Assembly (NCBI GenBank): GCA_022818135.1
Contig: JAFMSR010000001.1
Span: forward strand, 36,858,672 to 36,922,671
Direction of reading: 5' to 3'
Origin: Saxidomus purpurata
Lineage: Eukaryota > Mollusca > Bivalvia > Venerida > Veneridae
DNA: 64,000 nt
The notes under the pieces are model-generated. The model ran no database searches. It was not told where the DNA came from and saw only the letters and a list, made by a program, of their open reading frames with translations. Below are positions 20,529 through 33,140 of the stretch, in pieces. The translations under genes were made by a program, and so were the position numbers. Numbering within the stretch: the stretch's first letter is position 1; each line of letters begins with the position of its first letter.

Positions 20529-20633
20529 TAATAAACAATGATTTGGAGTACTGATACGCAGTAATTAGCCATGAAGGCCTGAGGCCTGAGTGTTTTATAA
20601 CTGCGCATCAGAATGCCAAATAATTGTTTATTA
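20529..20633. mobile_element. Fold-back (hairpin) MITE
   Basis: The left arm begins TAATAAACAATGATTTGG and the right arm ends as its reverse complement (CCAAATAATTGTTTATTA). The centre is GAAGGCCTGAGGCCTGAG. Arms of ~48 bases with a few mismatches make a near-complete hairpin. No coding capacity. The stretch 20634-21195 after it holds nothing recognisable. Confidence 0.65.
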
Positions 20634-21203
20634 GACGATAACGACGCTGAAAAGGATGCTATATTTTGATTCTAACATGACCAGATATTACAAAAAGTGA
20701 ATAAATACAAAGCGTTATTTTCTAAGCGAACACTCATTTAACGTCTTGCGGCACAATATGACGTTATGTTTACTGTATATCAGATCCCGCGTTGTTTATG
20801 GTTTAATATAACATAGTTTTTCTACTCTTTGTATGAAGAGACAAAATCGTGAGTCAAGTTAGAATGTACATTTAACAAAAGGTACTGTATATTGTGCTTA
20901 GTATCCAGTAACATTAAAAAACAAGACACAATTCTAAATCTGGAAGTCTTCTATCCCCTGAACTATTCTCTGTAAATCTCTGCAATGCGACCAAAGTTGA
21001 TACATAATATCAGTCACATGTATGCTGAAAGGTACGGGTGTAATGATACAGTCTCATCAAGGGCTGTTTCGATTATTAAAAGCACACCTTTTTAGGTAGC
21101 GGTAAAACGCTATGTCTGAACAAGACACTCACAGATATTTTTAATTGGTTATTTTGCATCATTTTAAGTTCAAACTGCATCTTTTTTAAGATAGATCTAG
21201 TAT

Positions 21204-22288
21204 TAGAGCTGGGTCTAGTACCCTAGTATCGGGTCGGGTAAGGCTGCCACAGTACTACCCGGGTACTATGTCATTAACCGGTACCCGTTCAATATATAGC
21301 TACAGATTAAAATTGTTTTGATCTTTTTAAATAGAGAAAAGTGCCTCGACAGTAAATAATGAAGCTCTGTGTTTCGGGTCCCTTTCTGCACAAAAAATGC
21401 AGACACATAAAAAATTCAAGCATGTGCTTACTTAAGGATGCAAACACGTGAAAAGCGCGATTTTGGTATTCATGGCCTTTATATAAAAAATAACATCCAC
21501 TGACATTCAAGTTCTTTGCGTTTTCTGCAGGTGTATTTACAAGAAACTTCGCAGGAAATTGATCAACCTCAAATATTTTGGACTCAAACCTTTATTAAGA
21601 ATAACTGTCTTTGAATTATTTGCCTAACAATGTTGTTTTAAAAGTACCCACAGAAAATCGGCGATAATTCGTGGTTTTTTTCCTTACAAAAGAGCAGTGT
21701 ATTCAAGAAAATAAACAATGCCATGTTCTCTGGTATTTTTTAAATTTGCTAGGCAAATCCCCAATGTGTGACAAAACAATTTTTGTATCTGGAATATGGA
21801 CTCAATGTCGTAACACAAAATTACTTTACATTTATCCATATCAAACATTGTCTTTAGCGTCCAAGATTTTCTCACAATTTATCGTCGATCTAGGTCTGAA
21901 ATTTAAGTGAAACAAATTTTGGATTTCTTTTCATCTTGTGCATGCGATAAATGTGGACCCTCAATAAGAGACACAAACTGCATAACCAGAGGGCAAATTA
22001 ATTTGCACCCATGATTATAACAGCATAATGTGAATGAATCCATTATTCTTTTCAATTGGGGTGCTATTATCCAAGCAAGTCAATGCAACTGACGGATCAA
22101 GATTTGATTGCTGCTTTGCTTTAGTTTGTCCAGCAGTGCTTAAAAGACTTGAATACTAAGAAACGTTCTTGCCAGAAGAAAGACAACTTTCCTAATCTTA
22201 ATTGAAGGGGAAGTTATGACAACGGATACTCTGGTACCTGCGATAAAGAGGGTACCCGGGTACAAAAGTTCTACCTGTCCCAGCTCTA
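21204..22288. mobile_element. Non-autonomous hAT element with 8-base target duplication
   Basis: The ends are TAGAGCTGGG (21204-21213) and CCCAGCTCTA (22279-22288), perfect 10-base inverted repeats. Both sides are flanked by the identical 8-mer TCTAGTAT (21196-21203 and 22289-22296), the target-duplication length of the hAT superfamily. The interior 1.06 kb has further G/C-rich inverted stretches next to the ends (ACCCGGGTAC near both). It has no recognisable transposase; open frames at 21307-21510 and 21671-21910 show no hAT motif. A transposase supplied elsewhere would be needed for movement. Confidence 0.85.
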
Positions 22289-25200
22289 TCTAGTATAGAA
22301 GTGCACTTTAATATTGTTTCATTATAGGTATATATATAGGGTTCTTGTTTCTATAACTGCAATGCTCTAGTTCGTTCTTGTAACAGAAATGCAATCTGAA
22401 GGATTTTATATCATCTTCTTTCATTTTGTCTTGAAATAGTGTGCAGTGGTTAAAATTAGTTTGCCACAGCTATTCAAAGGGTAAACATGACAGCCTTACT
22501 CTCAATCATGACACGATACCAGAGCACTTTTCTTGTTTGGGGGAATGGGGCCGGGCCCTCAGATAGGGGAATTTTCATGTTGTTTTTCCATTTGGGGGGA
22601 ATTTTTATGTATCCATTTTTATAATGTTGAAAGTGGTTGTAGATCTATAATTATGCTTAAAATGCATTAAAAACAGTTAAAATCATGATATCACATTGAT
22701 ACATTGACTTAAAATTTGGATGACACAGAAACCTGTTTATGACAGCACAATCATGTGTGTAATGAGTGCATAATAATGCATTTAGATCTTTTTCGCAATA
22801 ATAGTAAATGGGTTTTGCTATAAGTTTTCACTGCGAAAAAATACTAAGTGCTAAATCTGTACAGAACTTGAGAATAACTGCAAAATTAATCAAACAAATA
22901 TAATTACAATATTGTTTATCTTACAACAGATATCTTTCAAGAATAAAGAAAAATGTTTTTGTCACTTGGAATATTTTCAAATGTCTTGACATGCAAAAAG
23001 TTTATTGCGAAAAAATGCTAAGTGCGACTCAAGTCACTTAGCACTTTTTCGTATTGAAAAAGTTGGTCAATGTTACTTGGTACTTTTTAGGAAAATTTGA
23101 CTTATTTTGTTAATTATCATAACATAACCTAGATATTTTTACAGGACCTGTGTATGGTCCTACTGGGTTGATATATGTAAAAAAGTTATTTCCTGAAAAA
23201 AGGTCACTTAGAACTTTTTCGTATTCACCCCTCGATTTCAATAAAGCGTTTAAAAAAATGTCAAAGCGAACTTAAAAACGGAAACAAATAATGATAAATA
23301 GTCATGGCAAGTACAGCGTTAGAGTTTTCTTCCGTAACTCGTCCACTTCTTCGGGCACGGACCTATACTAACTTAGTACAGCTTAATAACACATCAATCA
23401 CGACATTAAAATAATCTACTGACGATTATTTTACGATGTCAGCAACATATTCTAAAGAAAGCAAATTAATATAAATCGTTAGAAATAGTTAAAAAAAACG
23501 GACCCGTGTACATAGCTCCGCAATCAGTTTGAAAACAGATGAAGAAAAAACAGGTGAAAAAAGTTTTAATAATAAAAATTGGAAAGTGTTGCCATAAGAG
23601 GTAAATGAAAAGAGAGAAAATGCTTTAAAAATGCTAACATACTTCTACAACTTGAAGTATATACACGGGTTTACGGGTAGTTTTTATTCATTTAATTTCG
23701 GGTAAAAGTATATATTAATCATTAAGAATATCAATTCAAAACGCTGCTGTTGCTTGTACACAAAATGATTTCTTTTTAAGAAACACGAAAAAAATTCTCA
23801 TAGCTTTATAAAAGTGTTGTCACAGTATCAAATAATAGTATTCATATGAAGATACAAAAAAGAAAAGAATAACGCGACGCGGTTGTTTTCTTTCTTCTAA
23901 CATGATTAATATTGTATAGATCTTTAAAAATATAAATGAATATCTATTAATTTCAACATTGTATCTTATTTTAACTAACAGTTTAACATAGTCATACTAT
24001 GTAAAAGATATTTAGACAGAAAACAAAAAAAAAGACTGCTGTGCATGCAGTTTTATTTCAGTTAACATGGACCATATGTGTATTTAGGTCCGTGCAGTTA
24101 ATTATCACGCCTGCATACTAAAACTATTAATCGTTGCAGAGATTGTTTTTTTAATCATATGCCCATTTAGACAAAAGGGGAGACACTAAAAAGGTTTAAA
24201 CAAAATATATTCAAAACTGTTACCGTACCATTTTATGAAAGAAAATAACCGTCGAGTAGATGTGTCTGCCGTTTACTTTTTTCATTGTTCATTCTAAATA
24301 ATGACTTTAAATATATTTGAATGATTAAAAGAATAATATATTATTAAACATCTGTAAATGACTTTTAACAATCTCGTTAAAGTGTTTTATAAAATAAATA
24401 TAAATGATAGATCAATATATCAGTATATATCGCTTATGCAGTGGCGTGTAACTGCCCCCTCAATTGCTAATACGGTCGATATTCATTGATCTCGCGCATG
24501 CGCAGAGGTTTGTGAAAAACCTGTATTAAACAAGATTTTGACACACCCAAGTTAATAAAAAATAAACAGGATTTTGACTCATTTGAGAAATAGCTTATAT
24601 TCTCATGAATCATTTATTCACAAGCTCAGGTTACTGAAATTTATGTACAGTCTTTTTACATAATAAAACTGTAAGTAAACTAACAATAAAGAGCATCTTA
24701 CAGATGATACTGAGGAAAGACATTAAATTTTTGACTGTATAACCTGAGACTTACAACAATGATACCCGGATTTTAACTGAAGTTGACGCCTGTCTATTTG
24801 TACTACATCATGTTACCTAAAAGTCACTATGTTTGCATACTGATTAAGAAGAGGTACTGATGTGTCACAAAGTTGTGCACTAGGGAAGGTACAGCCAAAG
24901 AGGATTTTGAAATAATATTTTAGTAAGTAGATACATATTCTTATAGATAGTTACAATGTTGTGATAGTTTTTGTAAACAAAATTAAATGTGAGGATACAG
25001 AACGGGTTTGTAGATATGATCTAGTCTGTATACAAGTAAAATTGTACAAGTATGTTTTAATAATATGTTAGCATGATTTGAATGGTTTTAAAGTTTAGCT
25101 GTGTTAAGTAAAAGAGAATGGGTGATTTATAAACTAGTTGTTAGATCAGTCACTTTTTGAGTACTATTCTTTTCAGATATCCACTCAATATCAATTATTA

Positions 25201-25641
25201 TTCTCTTGTATAATACAAATTACAAAATGTATTTATATTTTTGTTACTACTTGTTACTTCTCTTTGTGTACAATCTGTTAGTTTTCATTCTGCCATAATG
25301 ATGTAAAATGATGCATGCTTACTTAATCCATTCAAATCTATTGTTCCCTAAAATATATACATTTTCAAGCACCTAATCACCAGAACAGATGTCATATACA
25401 ATATTGTCTGATCAGGATTTTAGTTGTTAGCTTTTTGACTTCTGTGTATGAACAGTAATATTAATTGGTCCAGAAATCAGCCAGCATCTAATAATTTTCC
25501 CCTTATCAGTTAGATTGATCGTTTTTGTTGAATTCAGCTTGTGTAAATCTTAAAGGTCCATTGCTAACACCAAATTGAATTTTCTCTTAAATCTGGAATC
25601 GTAACGAGCATCTTCTAAGAAGGAAAATATGACATACTGCA
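22289..25641. other. Long intergenic stretch, one palindromic repeat cluster
   Basis: No gene is seen in 3.3 kb. 22540-22620 is a G-rich patch with a repeated GGGGAATTTTCATG/GGGGAATTTTTATG. 22835-23225 holds the symmetrical GAAAAA-rich motifs listed separately. The rest is AT-rich single-copy-looking sequence with no coding signal. Confidence 0.4.
22835..23225. repeat. Nested palindromic repeat cluster
   Basis: A ~18-base motif related to GAAAAAGTGCTAAGTGAC occurs four times: forward at 22838-22856 and 23006-23023, reversed at 23034-23050 and 23204-23221. The inner pair forms a 16-base hairpin (15/16 matching) and the outer pair is arranged symmetrically around the same centre. It resembles the arms of a small fold-back element. 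Confidence 0.55.
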
Positions 25642-26125
25642 TTGAAAGTGACCATATTGTGTTTAAGATTTGAGTTAAACAAAATAATTAATAAATTATA
25701 TTTTGCCTTATCAAAAGCAAAAGTAGGTTTTCCTGTTTTCAAATATCTTTGTAATTTTCCAGAAATCTCCCAGGTTGAGGCTGTAAATGGGTTGTACATA
25801 AATTTGCATGCATTTATGATTGAAGAACTTTATTTCCAATGACATATATCTGACTCTGACAAAGTATATGTCTGACTGTTTACAACATTCAATAAGGAAA
25901 AGTAGGACAAAAAGACCACCCAGGTCAATATACGGAAATACACAAACGTTTTTTCATTTATCTGCAGCAGTATTTCAAACAGGGAAATACTCCACGGCTA
26001 TTGTTAAGTTTTAGAAGCCAGTTTCAAACTGTATTTCTCGGTTAAAATTCCAGATTTTAAAAGAAAATTTGATTTTGTTTAAGCAATTGACCTTTAACTT
26101 TTTGCTTGAAAATCATAGAGAGATT
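25642..26125 (+). pseudogene. Protein-coding remnant of unknown family
   Basis: Two adjoining frames look like one former protein. The first (25642-25835) reads FALSKAKVGFPVFKYLCNF and ends ...LHAFMIEELYF. A one-base shift then continues NDIYLTLTKYMSDCLQHSIR, later AAVFQTGKYSTAIVKF, an in-frame TAG at about 26012, and KPVSNCISRLKFQILKENLI. A second copy of the last ~80 codons lies at 28645-28885 and carries the same TAG, so the stop is either genuine or older than the duplication. I do not recognise the family. The composition and the two-copy conservation suggest real ancestral coding sequence rather than chance. Confidence 0.45.
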
Positions 26126-26525
26126 AATGTTACAATGTAAAAGTCATAATGCATGTTTAGATTATAATTTAGTAGTTTATTAGTACTCCTATATGAACTT
26201 CATAATTATTTATAATTCTGTCATTTAATTTATTATTTCCTTGAAATCTTTATGTACTCAACTGATATGAGATTGTAATTTTCAGTAATTTATTTAATTT
26301 GTTGTAGCTTTATCTTATCATTGACTATTTAAAGAATAATTGTGTTTAACTTACTTATATGTACATGAATTATATGTTACTTTCATATTTTTATCCTATT
26401 CTTGTGCTATGTTAAGAATACATTATGATAAGTTGATGTTTTAAAGAATGTTTTACTAAGTTAGTCCTGATGAAATTATTTCCTATCTGTGCAGATTTTG
26501 CTATACAAAAATTCCATTGTATGTT

Positions 26526-28150
26526 CAGTGTGCATAACCCACGTGACTTGCGACGTCATTTTTAGCTACTGCGCCAAATAAAAAAGCTCCCGACTCAGAG
26601 TTTCAAAAGGCTGTAAGTATTTCATTTTAAGGTCTGTTATTTTGAAATATAGCTTATTCTAAGCGGAAAACAGTCTTCTTTCCATAGATTATAATCTATC
26701 CTTCACCAGTTTAGTCGTTTGGTCCCCAAAATGAGGCAAATGGTCAAATTTGAGAAATATTGGAAGCTAATGTGACAAGTGTTCACACATTTTGTAACCT
26801 AGCCCATTACTATGTACATAAACAATGTTTCTATCAGTCAACGAGAATTCACGAGGATAAGTAGCATCTGATAAATGATTTAAAAAATGACTTAAATGCA
26901 AAAAAAGCTAAATATTTGTTCTTTTGAAAATGGGCTACGGTGCAAGCAAATTAGTAAGTGCTAATGCGACAAGTCACTTTAGAAAGAGGAGAAAAAAAAA
27001 AAAAAAAAAATATCAAACAAGGAATGCCACGTACCAAAAACCAAGAGACTACTTTAACTGCTATCAAAAAGTTTGTCTTTTATACGCATGCGTTTTTGTG
27101 TTTACTTTTCATGTTCATTTGCATGTATATTTACACGAAATTAAAAACAAATGAAAACAAAAATCTCAAATACTTTACACTATTTCACTGGTCTCAGATC
27201 ATAGAAAACGTATGCACTTATTGCTTTCAAAATCAATTGTTACGGTCCGATGCAAACTGCAATTTTAATTTAGATCTTTACGGCCTGTGGCATATACATG
27301 TTTTGGCATATATTGTATGCTATTCTAGATATAATAAATATGTTTTATGTAAGAGTGGATAAATGAAATAAACTAACACACGATAAGATGCGGAAGACTC
27401 TGAAACTCATTGTCGGTATCTATCTTTTTAAAACTATAACAATGTTATTCTTTTCAGATGACATTTACATAACGTAAAATGTAACATGGAAAATGAGATT
27501 TGAAACACTTATTAGAATTATAAAATTATAAGGCAAGTACCCTTTTTGTGTTGCCCTTTCGGAGAAAAGGCGATACATAGGGATCGCTTTGCCCGTCCGT
27601 CGGTCCATCCGTCCGTCACATAAACTTAACGTTGGCTATAACTTTGCCATTTCTGATTTCTAATGATAGTATTGTGTTCTGTTTAAGGTAACTGCGGACC
27701 TTAGGACAAAAATTTAAAAAGTAGATGGAAAAGTATGCATTTTGGTCCAGGTATAGATCCATGTCTATATGTTCGAAAAACAGATTTCTTTTTTTCTATT
27801 TAGCTTTAACATTCACATAAAAAGGGCCATCTGGCGGCACCCGTTTTTCTAATGAAAATTGATCGTTTTTCTAACATAATTTCAATAAGATGTAGGCGAA
27901 AGTTCACTTTTTTCAAGTGTACATTATTTTGACAACAACCTTTATTAGGTAAGAGAAATTTTAATGTGTTTGATGCATTACAAAACCATTATATCTGCAA
28001 AAATTATAGTCCAAAGCCAAAAACGTAACGATGTTTTTACGTCAAAATTTACAGACTTTGCCGTATAGCGCGTTATCCGCGCAGTCAAAGATTCTTTTAA
28101 ATGATCAAATAAAAAAGGTATGTGTTCACGTTTGATTTTTTGTTAAAAAT
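26526..28150 (+). repeat. Left terminal inverted repeat of the large element
   Basis: Pairs with 34320-35316 on the other strand. Matching blocks include CACGTGACTTGCGACGTCAT, GATTATAATCTATCCTTCACC, ACTGCGGACCTTAGGAC and CGTTATCCGCG. The match is interrupted by an insertion at about 26990-27685. The outermost ~40 bases contain a CACGTG E-box-like palindrome and a GACGTCA CRE-like site in both arms. Confidence 0.85.
26990..27685 (+). mobile_element. Insertion within the left terminal repeat
   Basis: This stretch is absent from the right arm. It begins with an A-run and ATATCAAACAAGGAATGCCA, the same start as the repeat at 35755. It also contains a CCGTCCGTCGGTCCATCCGT stretch typical of molluscan dispersed repeats. 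The open frame 26958-27362 spans its left junction and is therefore not an ancestral gene. More than one insertion may be involved. Confidence 0.55.
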
Positions 28151-28644
28151 CTTCTTACAGGAATACAAAAAAAAAAATCATTACCAGTAATGAATAAATG
28201 AAACGATTCATGTAATCAGATTTCAGATTCAATAATTTCATTTATGATAATCAAATAAAAAGTTAATCCAGAAATAGCTATATTTCAACACACAAAAAAA
28301 ACAAAAACGATCATTATAGCATAGGTACATTTGACAATTAGTTTAGACAGGCAGTCTTTTTTTAGGAGTAGCATACAGATGGACCCGTAGGACTTCTAAA
28401 GGGAGTCGTAAGTTCGTCTGATTTATTCTACCATTTCTAAATGAAACGTTAACAAAAAAGAACTCACTCATAAGGATGATCCTCATGGTAGAGGTAAAAT
28501 CGATATGTGTCCTATAAACTAGCTCAACAATTCCCAAATTCGATTACATTATTACACCCGATAAGGACCCTAAACTGATAGCTCTTAGGTTATAACCCAG
28601 TGTGATAGGTCCAGGTTTCGAATCCCGACTCATGCCTTAGTCCA

Positions 28645-28885
28645 CGTAATCTCGTATATCTCTGACTGTTTACGACATGCAATAAAGCGAAAGTAGGACA
28701 AAAAGAACACCCAGGTCAATCTAAGGAAATACAAAAACATTCACTCGTTTTTATGCAGCAGTATTTCAAACAGGGAAATACTCCTCGGCCATTGCAAAGT
28801 TTTAGAAGCCAGTTTCAAACTATGTTTCCCTATTACAATTCCAGATTTAAAAGAAAATTCGATTGGTCTTAGTAATGGACCTTAA
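28645..28885 (+). repeat. Second copy of the coding remnant at 25860-26095
   Basis: Lies inside the large element, same orientation as the outside copy 2.8 kb to the left. Shared blocks include CTGACTGTTTAC, AAAAGTAGGACAAAAAGA (AGTAGGACAAAAAGA), GCAGTATTTCAAACAGGGAA and TTTTAGAAGCCAGTTTCAAA. It reads RTKRTPRSI then a stop, then AAVFQTGKYSSAIAKF and the same TAG. More damaged than the outside copy. Confidence 0.7.
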
Positions 28886-29740
28886 AAGAAGTGCAGACTA
28901 TGAATTTACATGCGGAAAATAATTGGTTTTGTAACCTGTTAAATTTCTCACACATTCATATTTGGTAGAAAGGCTTGAACCGTTTTGAACAGTCATGGAT
29001 GTATAAACACTGCTTTCAAGGCTTGTTCGTGTCAGAACTATTTGACTAAAATGATTTAATCTTCTTTTTGTGAAAACAGGTAAAATTCAAATTGGCGTAC
29101 AAGGATATGTTATTGATACAATCACTTGTATTTGCATAAGGAAACATTTGCCACATTGAAGACATAATGGTTTTCAATATCATCCCGGATATGCATGGAA
29201 AAAAATGCATCAATCTGCACATTTACATCTCTGCCATCCATCCATAACTAATGCATCACACCTATCTATGTTATTTTGGTTTTAACGTAATATTGAATTT
29301 AAAATAAATTTCAAATTTAATTACTTCAAAAGCATAAATAAAACTGAATATTTGCAAGCATTATTACTTAACCTGAACGTTTAAAGTATACATTCCAGAT
29401 ATCATCGGTAAAATCAAAATATACAGTAAAGTTGTTGTACAATTAATGGGTGGATAGCGATTTATTACAGAAGTATGGAACGCCGCAGATGTCTTATTTT
29501 GATACATTACAAGATGTCTTGTTAACAGAGTGTCTTGTCTTGTTTAAGTGGTTTTCTATCTTCTCAAATGGTAGTTATGTCTTGTTAATTCTATTCAATT
29601 CAATTCAATTCAAGTTTATTGGCAAAATCAGCAAAATAATTTGCCTTTGGCCATTTACAAATAATGAATACGGAATATGGCAAAGACAATGGAACATAGC
29701 AATATAATAAACATGTAAAGTATTCAACAATAGCACACAT

Positions 29741-31560
29741 TTATGAAACAGTCAAAATTTCCAGAGTATTTTTACGTAGTTCAAAAGCTTCTTTAATAAA
29801 CCTTGTTACATTATATAAGATTTTTTTATTTTTGGACGACATTAAACTATTAAACATGCTAACGGTAGGCCATGATACATGACTCAGATATTTATTCCGG
29901 ATGTGCGAGTATTTCGCACAGCATAATAGGAAATGATATTCAGTTTCAGTGACATTTGCATTACACATTTTACATAATCTTTCGTTTCGCTGTACTCCTC
30001 TATATCTACCCATTTCGATCTCTAAGAAGTGAGAACCTAATCTCAAGCAAGATAACTGTTTTCGAAGTGAATCATTTTCAATTTTATCAAGGTAATCCTC
30101 GTAACCGAATAAAGTTTTAAAGTTTTTGTAATAATCCAATTTAGAGCTTGCATGAAGTGAATCATTCCATTCTTGCATGTATTGATCGCGCAATCTTCTT
30201 TTTATCGAAGGAAAAATAATTGATGTCACTATTGTAATTATTCAAAAGATGGGAGAACCCTAGGTGATCAATTAAAGAGTTAGCTCGTCTTGCCCAACAA
30301 GAACCATCTATATTATTACATTGGTCTATATACATATTATACATTCTCAGATTTTAATATCTTTAGTAAAAATTTAATAGATCTCTCTTTTGCTATTACA
30401 GACAGGGGAAATCTTCCCAGCTCACCATAAATAGCATTATTTGGTGTTTGTGTGCGTACGCCAAGTAAAGATTTACAAAATCTAAGGTGGATTTTGTCCA
30501 TTTCTTTAAAGTTGTAAACCCCCATACCTCGGAACCGTATAATAATATAGGTGAGACCATTGCATCAAACAACTGTAGTTTTGTCTTTACATTCATACTG
30601 ACCCGATCAAATAATGAAAGAAGATTATGGTAAGCCCTCAAAGCCTGGTCCGATAAGGTTTTAACAGCCCCTAACAGATTTCCAGTATACAAAAATTTAA
30701 CACCTAAATAAATAAAATGATCAACAACTTCAACTTTTTCACCATTAATAAAAAAATCAACATTACGACTTGTTTTCCTTTTTTCAAATATACAAACTTT
30801 CGTTTTGTTAACATTTATTTTCAAACCCCACTTTATAGAATATTCATGAATTCTGTTTATTTGAGCCTGAAGACTACCCTGATCTGTTGTAAATAAAACA
30901 ATATCATCAGCAAATAATATTAAATACATTGATAATAACTCTAAATCCTTATCTGTCATCGCATTTAAGTCAATGTTATCAACAATATCATTGATAAATA
31001 ATATAAAAAGCAGGGGAGATAATGGTTCACCTTGTTTCAAGCCCAAGGTTACATAAAAAAACATAGACATACTTGATGAAAGTTTAACACAGCATTTAAC
31101 TTCATTATATATACTCTTTATCATGTTGGTAATTTTACAGCTAATTCCTGAATTAACTAATTTAACCCAAAGTGCGTCCCTTATTACAGTGTCAAATGCC
31201 CTCTGGTAATCAATAAAGATACACCTCAATTTAGCTTTTTTGGACAACACTTTTTTTATTACTGAATGCAATAGAAAAATAGCGTCAACTGTAGATCGAT
31301 TGTCACGAAAACCATATTGTGATTCAGTGAATACGTGCTTATTCTCACACCATTTATTAATCCTATTCCTTAACAATAGTGAAAAAATCTTAGCAGTGAC
31401 GTTTACTATGGCTATGCCTCTATAATTTGAAGGGTTATTTGTATCTCCTTTCTTATAAATAGGTACAACTATACCTTTAGACCATGACTGAGGGTATATT
31501 CCAGACTCATATATTTTATTAAATAATATACATAAATGAGGTGAAATGAAATCCTTAGCA
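29741..31560 (-). pseudogene. LINE reverse transcriptase and cysteine-rich C-terminus
   Basis: From 31560 to 30396 one frame is open. It reads NPSNYRGIAIVN, SQYGFRDNRSTVDAIFLL, CIFIDYQRAFDTV, LGLKQGEPLSPLLF and the intact catalytic LFADDIVLF (about 30.89-30.92 kb), then FIYLGVKF. Frameshifts near 30.52, 30.35 and 30.23 kb break the rest. The last frame (30229-29741) ends with GSHFLEIEMGRYRGVQRNER and CKMCNANVTETEYHFLLCC, a Cys/His cluster common at the C-terminus of several LINE clades. The enzyme would copy the element's RNA at the nicked target. The clade is not assigned. Confidence 0.85.
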
Positions 31561-31932
31561 TCTATAAAAAATCAGCTACATTATTTTCAATATCAGAACT
31601 TTTGTTACGATTTAAGAGGGTAATAGTTTTTTTAATTTCATCCACCGTGATAGGAGCATCAAGCTCTTCAACAGTAACAATATTTTCACTTGAATTATCA
31701 GCAAAATCTTGATTATCTCTATCATAAGGCATGTTATACAGAGTTGAAAAGTATTGCGCAAAATCATCCAAACTTACTTGACTTGATTTAGGCCCATTTT
31801 TGTTAAATTTTCTAATATATTTTCAAAATTTACGAGGAGAGTTTTTACTCATTTTAGACAGTTTCAGTTTTTCATTACTATAAAATTTAGCTTTAGCACG
31901 TCGTTTTGTTTTTAGATATTCACTTCGGCATG

Positions 31933-33128
31933 TTAAAAATCTAACTTATTCTCAATACAGTTTTGTAACTTAAGCTTACGCTTAGCTTTTAAGAAAGCAT
32001 CTTTTCCTGTTCGACAATCAGAGTCAAACCACGACGATTTTTTCTTTTTAACATTTAGTTTGCGAGTGATTTTCTTCCCAAAACTTTGAAAGGAAACATC
32101 TTGAACTAAGCTTGAAAATTCATCTATACACTGATTTATGTCAAAATCACCCGACTTCAATTTGTCTATGACTTCAGTAAATGAAATCGACTTACTTTCA
32201 AGGATATGAAAGAAATTATCTTTTTCAGTCGAATCCCACACAATCTTATCATAAAATTCAGAATCATTAGTATTTCCCAACGACATGTTATAGTTCAAAG
32301 AAAAAGATAACGGACAGTGATCGGAGAATTCTGTAATGTCCATTACGCACATATTGGACACATATTTAAAATTTTCATAATTTGTTATTATATAGTCAAC
32401 TGTACTGCATACAGGATTATTCCTTAAAACTGAATGAAAAGTGCAATAGCCGGGCTCTAGGCGACCGTTCAAAATTGATAGATTATTCTGTTTACATAAT
32501 GTTAACAGTTTTAATCCGAAAGGATTTACCTGCTTGTCATGATTAACCCTAACGGACAGATGAGAATATTGCTCACCATTGTCCGGCATATTTAAATATC
32601 GGTCTAAATGAATATCAGTCACGAAATCTAACAGATCTCCCGTGCGTGCATTCAGGTCGCCTAGCCAGTATACATCTCCAAGGTCACTATATTTCCTGAT
32701 TTCTGTACTAAGGTATTCAAAAAATCAAATTCAAAGAGATTACAATTTACATTTCTATAAACAGCTGAGTCCTCAGGAGGAATGTAACAAGTACACAAAT
32801 AAACATCATTTTCTGAATTTAGAAAATTCTTTTTCAATTTGAACCACATGATACCGTTATAATTAACAGTCACCAGTTCTAAAGCATTACGGTAAATTTC
32901 TTTATAGTAAATCAAAACACCACCACTGAAACGTTTTGCCCTGCGGTTTGTTTTCGGACGAGGGCATTCAAAATAGTCATATCCTTCTACTTTAACATTA
33001 GAAAATTTAGAATTCCAAGTTTCAGTAAATAAAAGTATATCATAGTCGGAAACAAAATTCAAAAAGTCACAATCATCCAACTTGGAGGAAATACCCTGGA
33101 CATTCCAGAGAAGAAAAGAAAGCTGTTT
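31933..33128 (-). pseudogene. LINE apurinic-type endonuclease domain
   Basis: Begins LLWNVQGISSKLDDCDFL and continues with DILLFTETW, SGGVLIYY, YIPPEDS, GDLNARTGD and FSDHCPLSFSL. These are the metal-binding and catalytic blocks of AP-type endonucleases that nick target DNA. One frameshift lies near 32.71 kb, between the YIPPEDS and GDLNART blocks. The frame ends at 31933, and the linker to the reverse transcriptase (31560-31860) has a further stop (RKF-stop-KYIRKFN) near 31.82 kb. Confidence 0.8.
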
Positions 33129-33140
33129 CTGTGTACTTCT

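Noticed and set aside
26958..27362. 134-codon frame with a Lys run
   Set aside because: It spans the junction of an insertion in the left terminal repeat and an A-run; no motif.
28343..28537. 64-codon frame inside the long-TIR element, considered as a transposase remnant
   Set aside because: No catalytic or DNA-binding motif recognised and no extension in neighbouring frames.
28570..28640. tRNA-like stretch with GGTTTCGAATCCC (B-box-like)
   Set aside because: No convincing A box, anticodon stem or acceptor pairing; likely chance or a strongly decayed SINE head.
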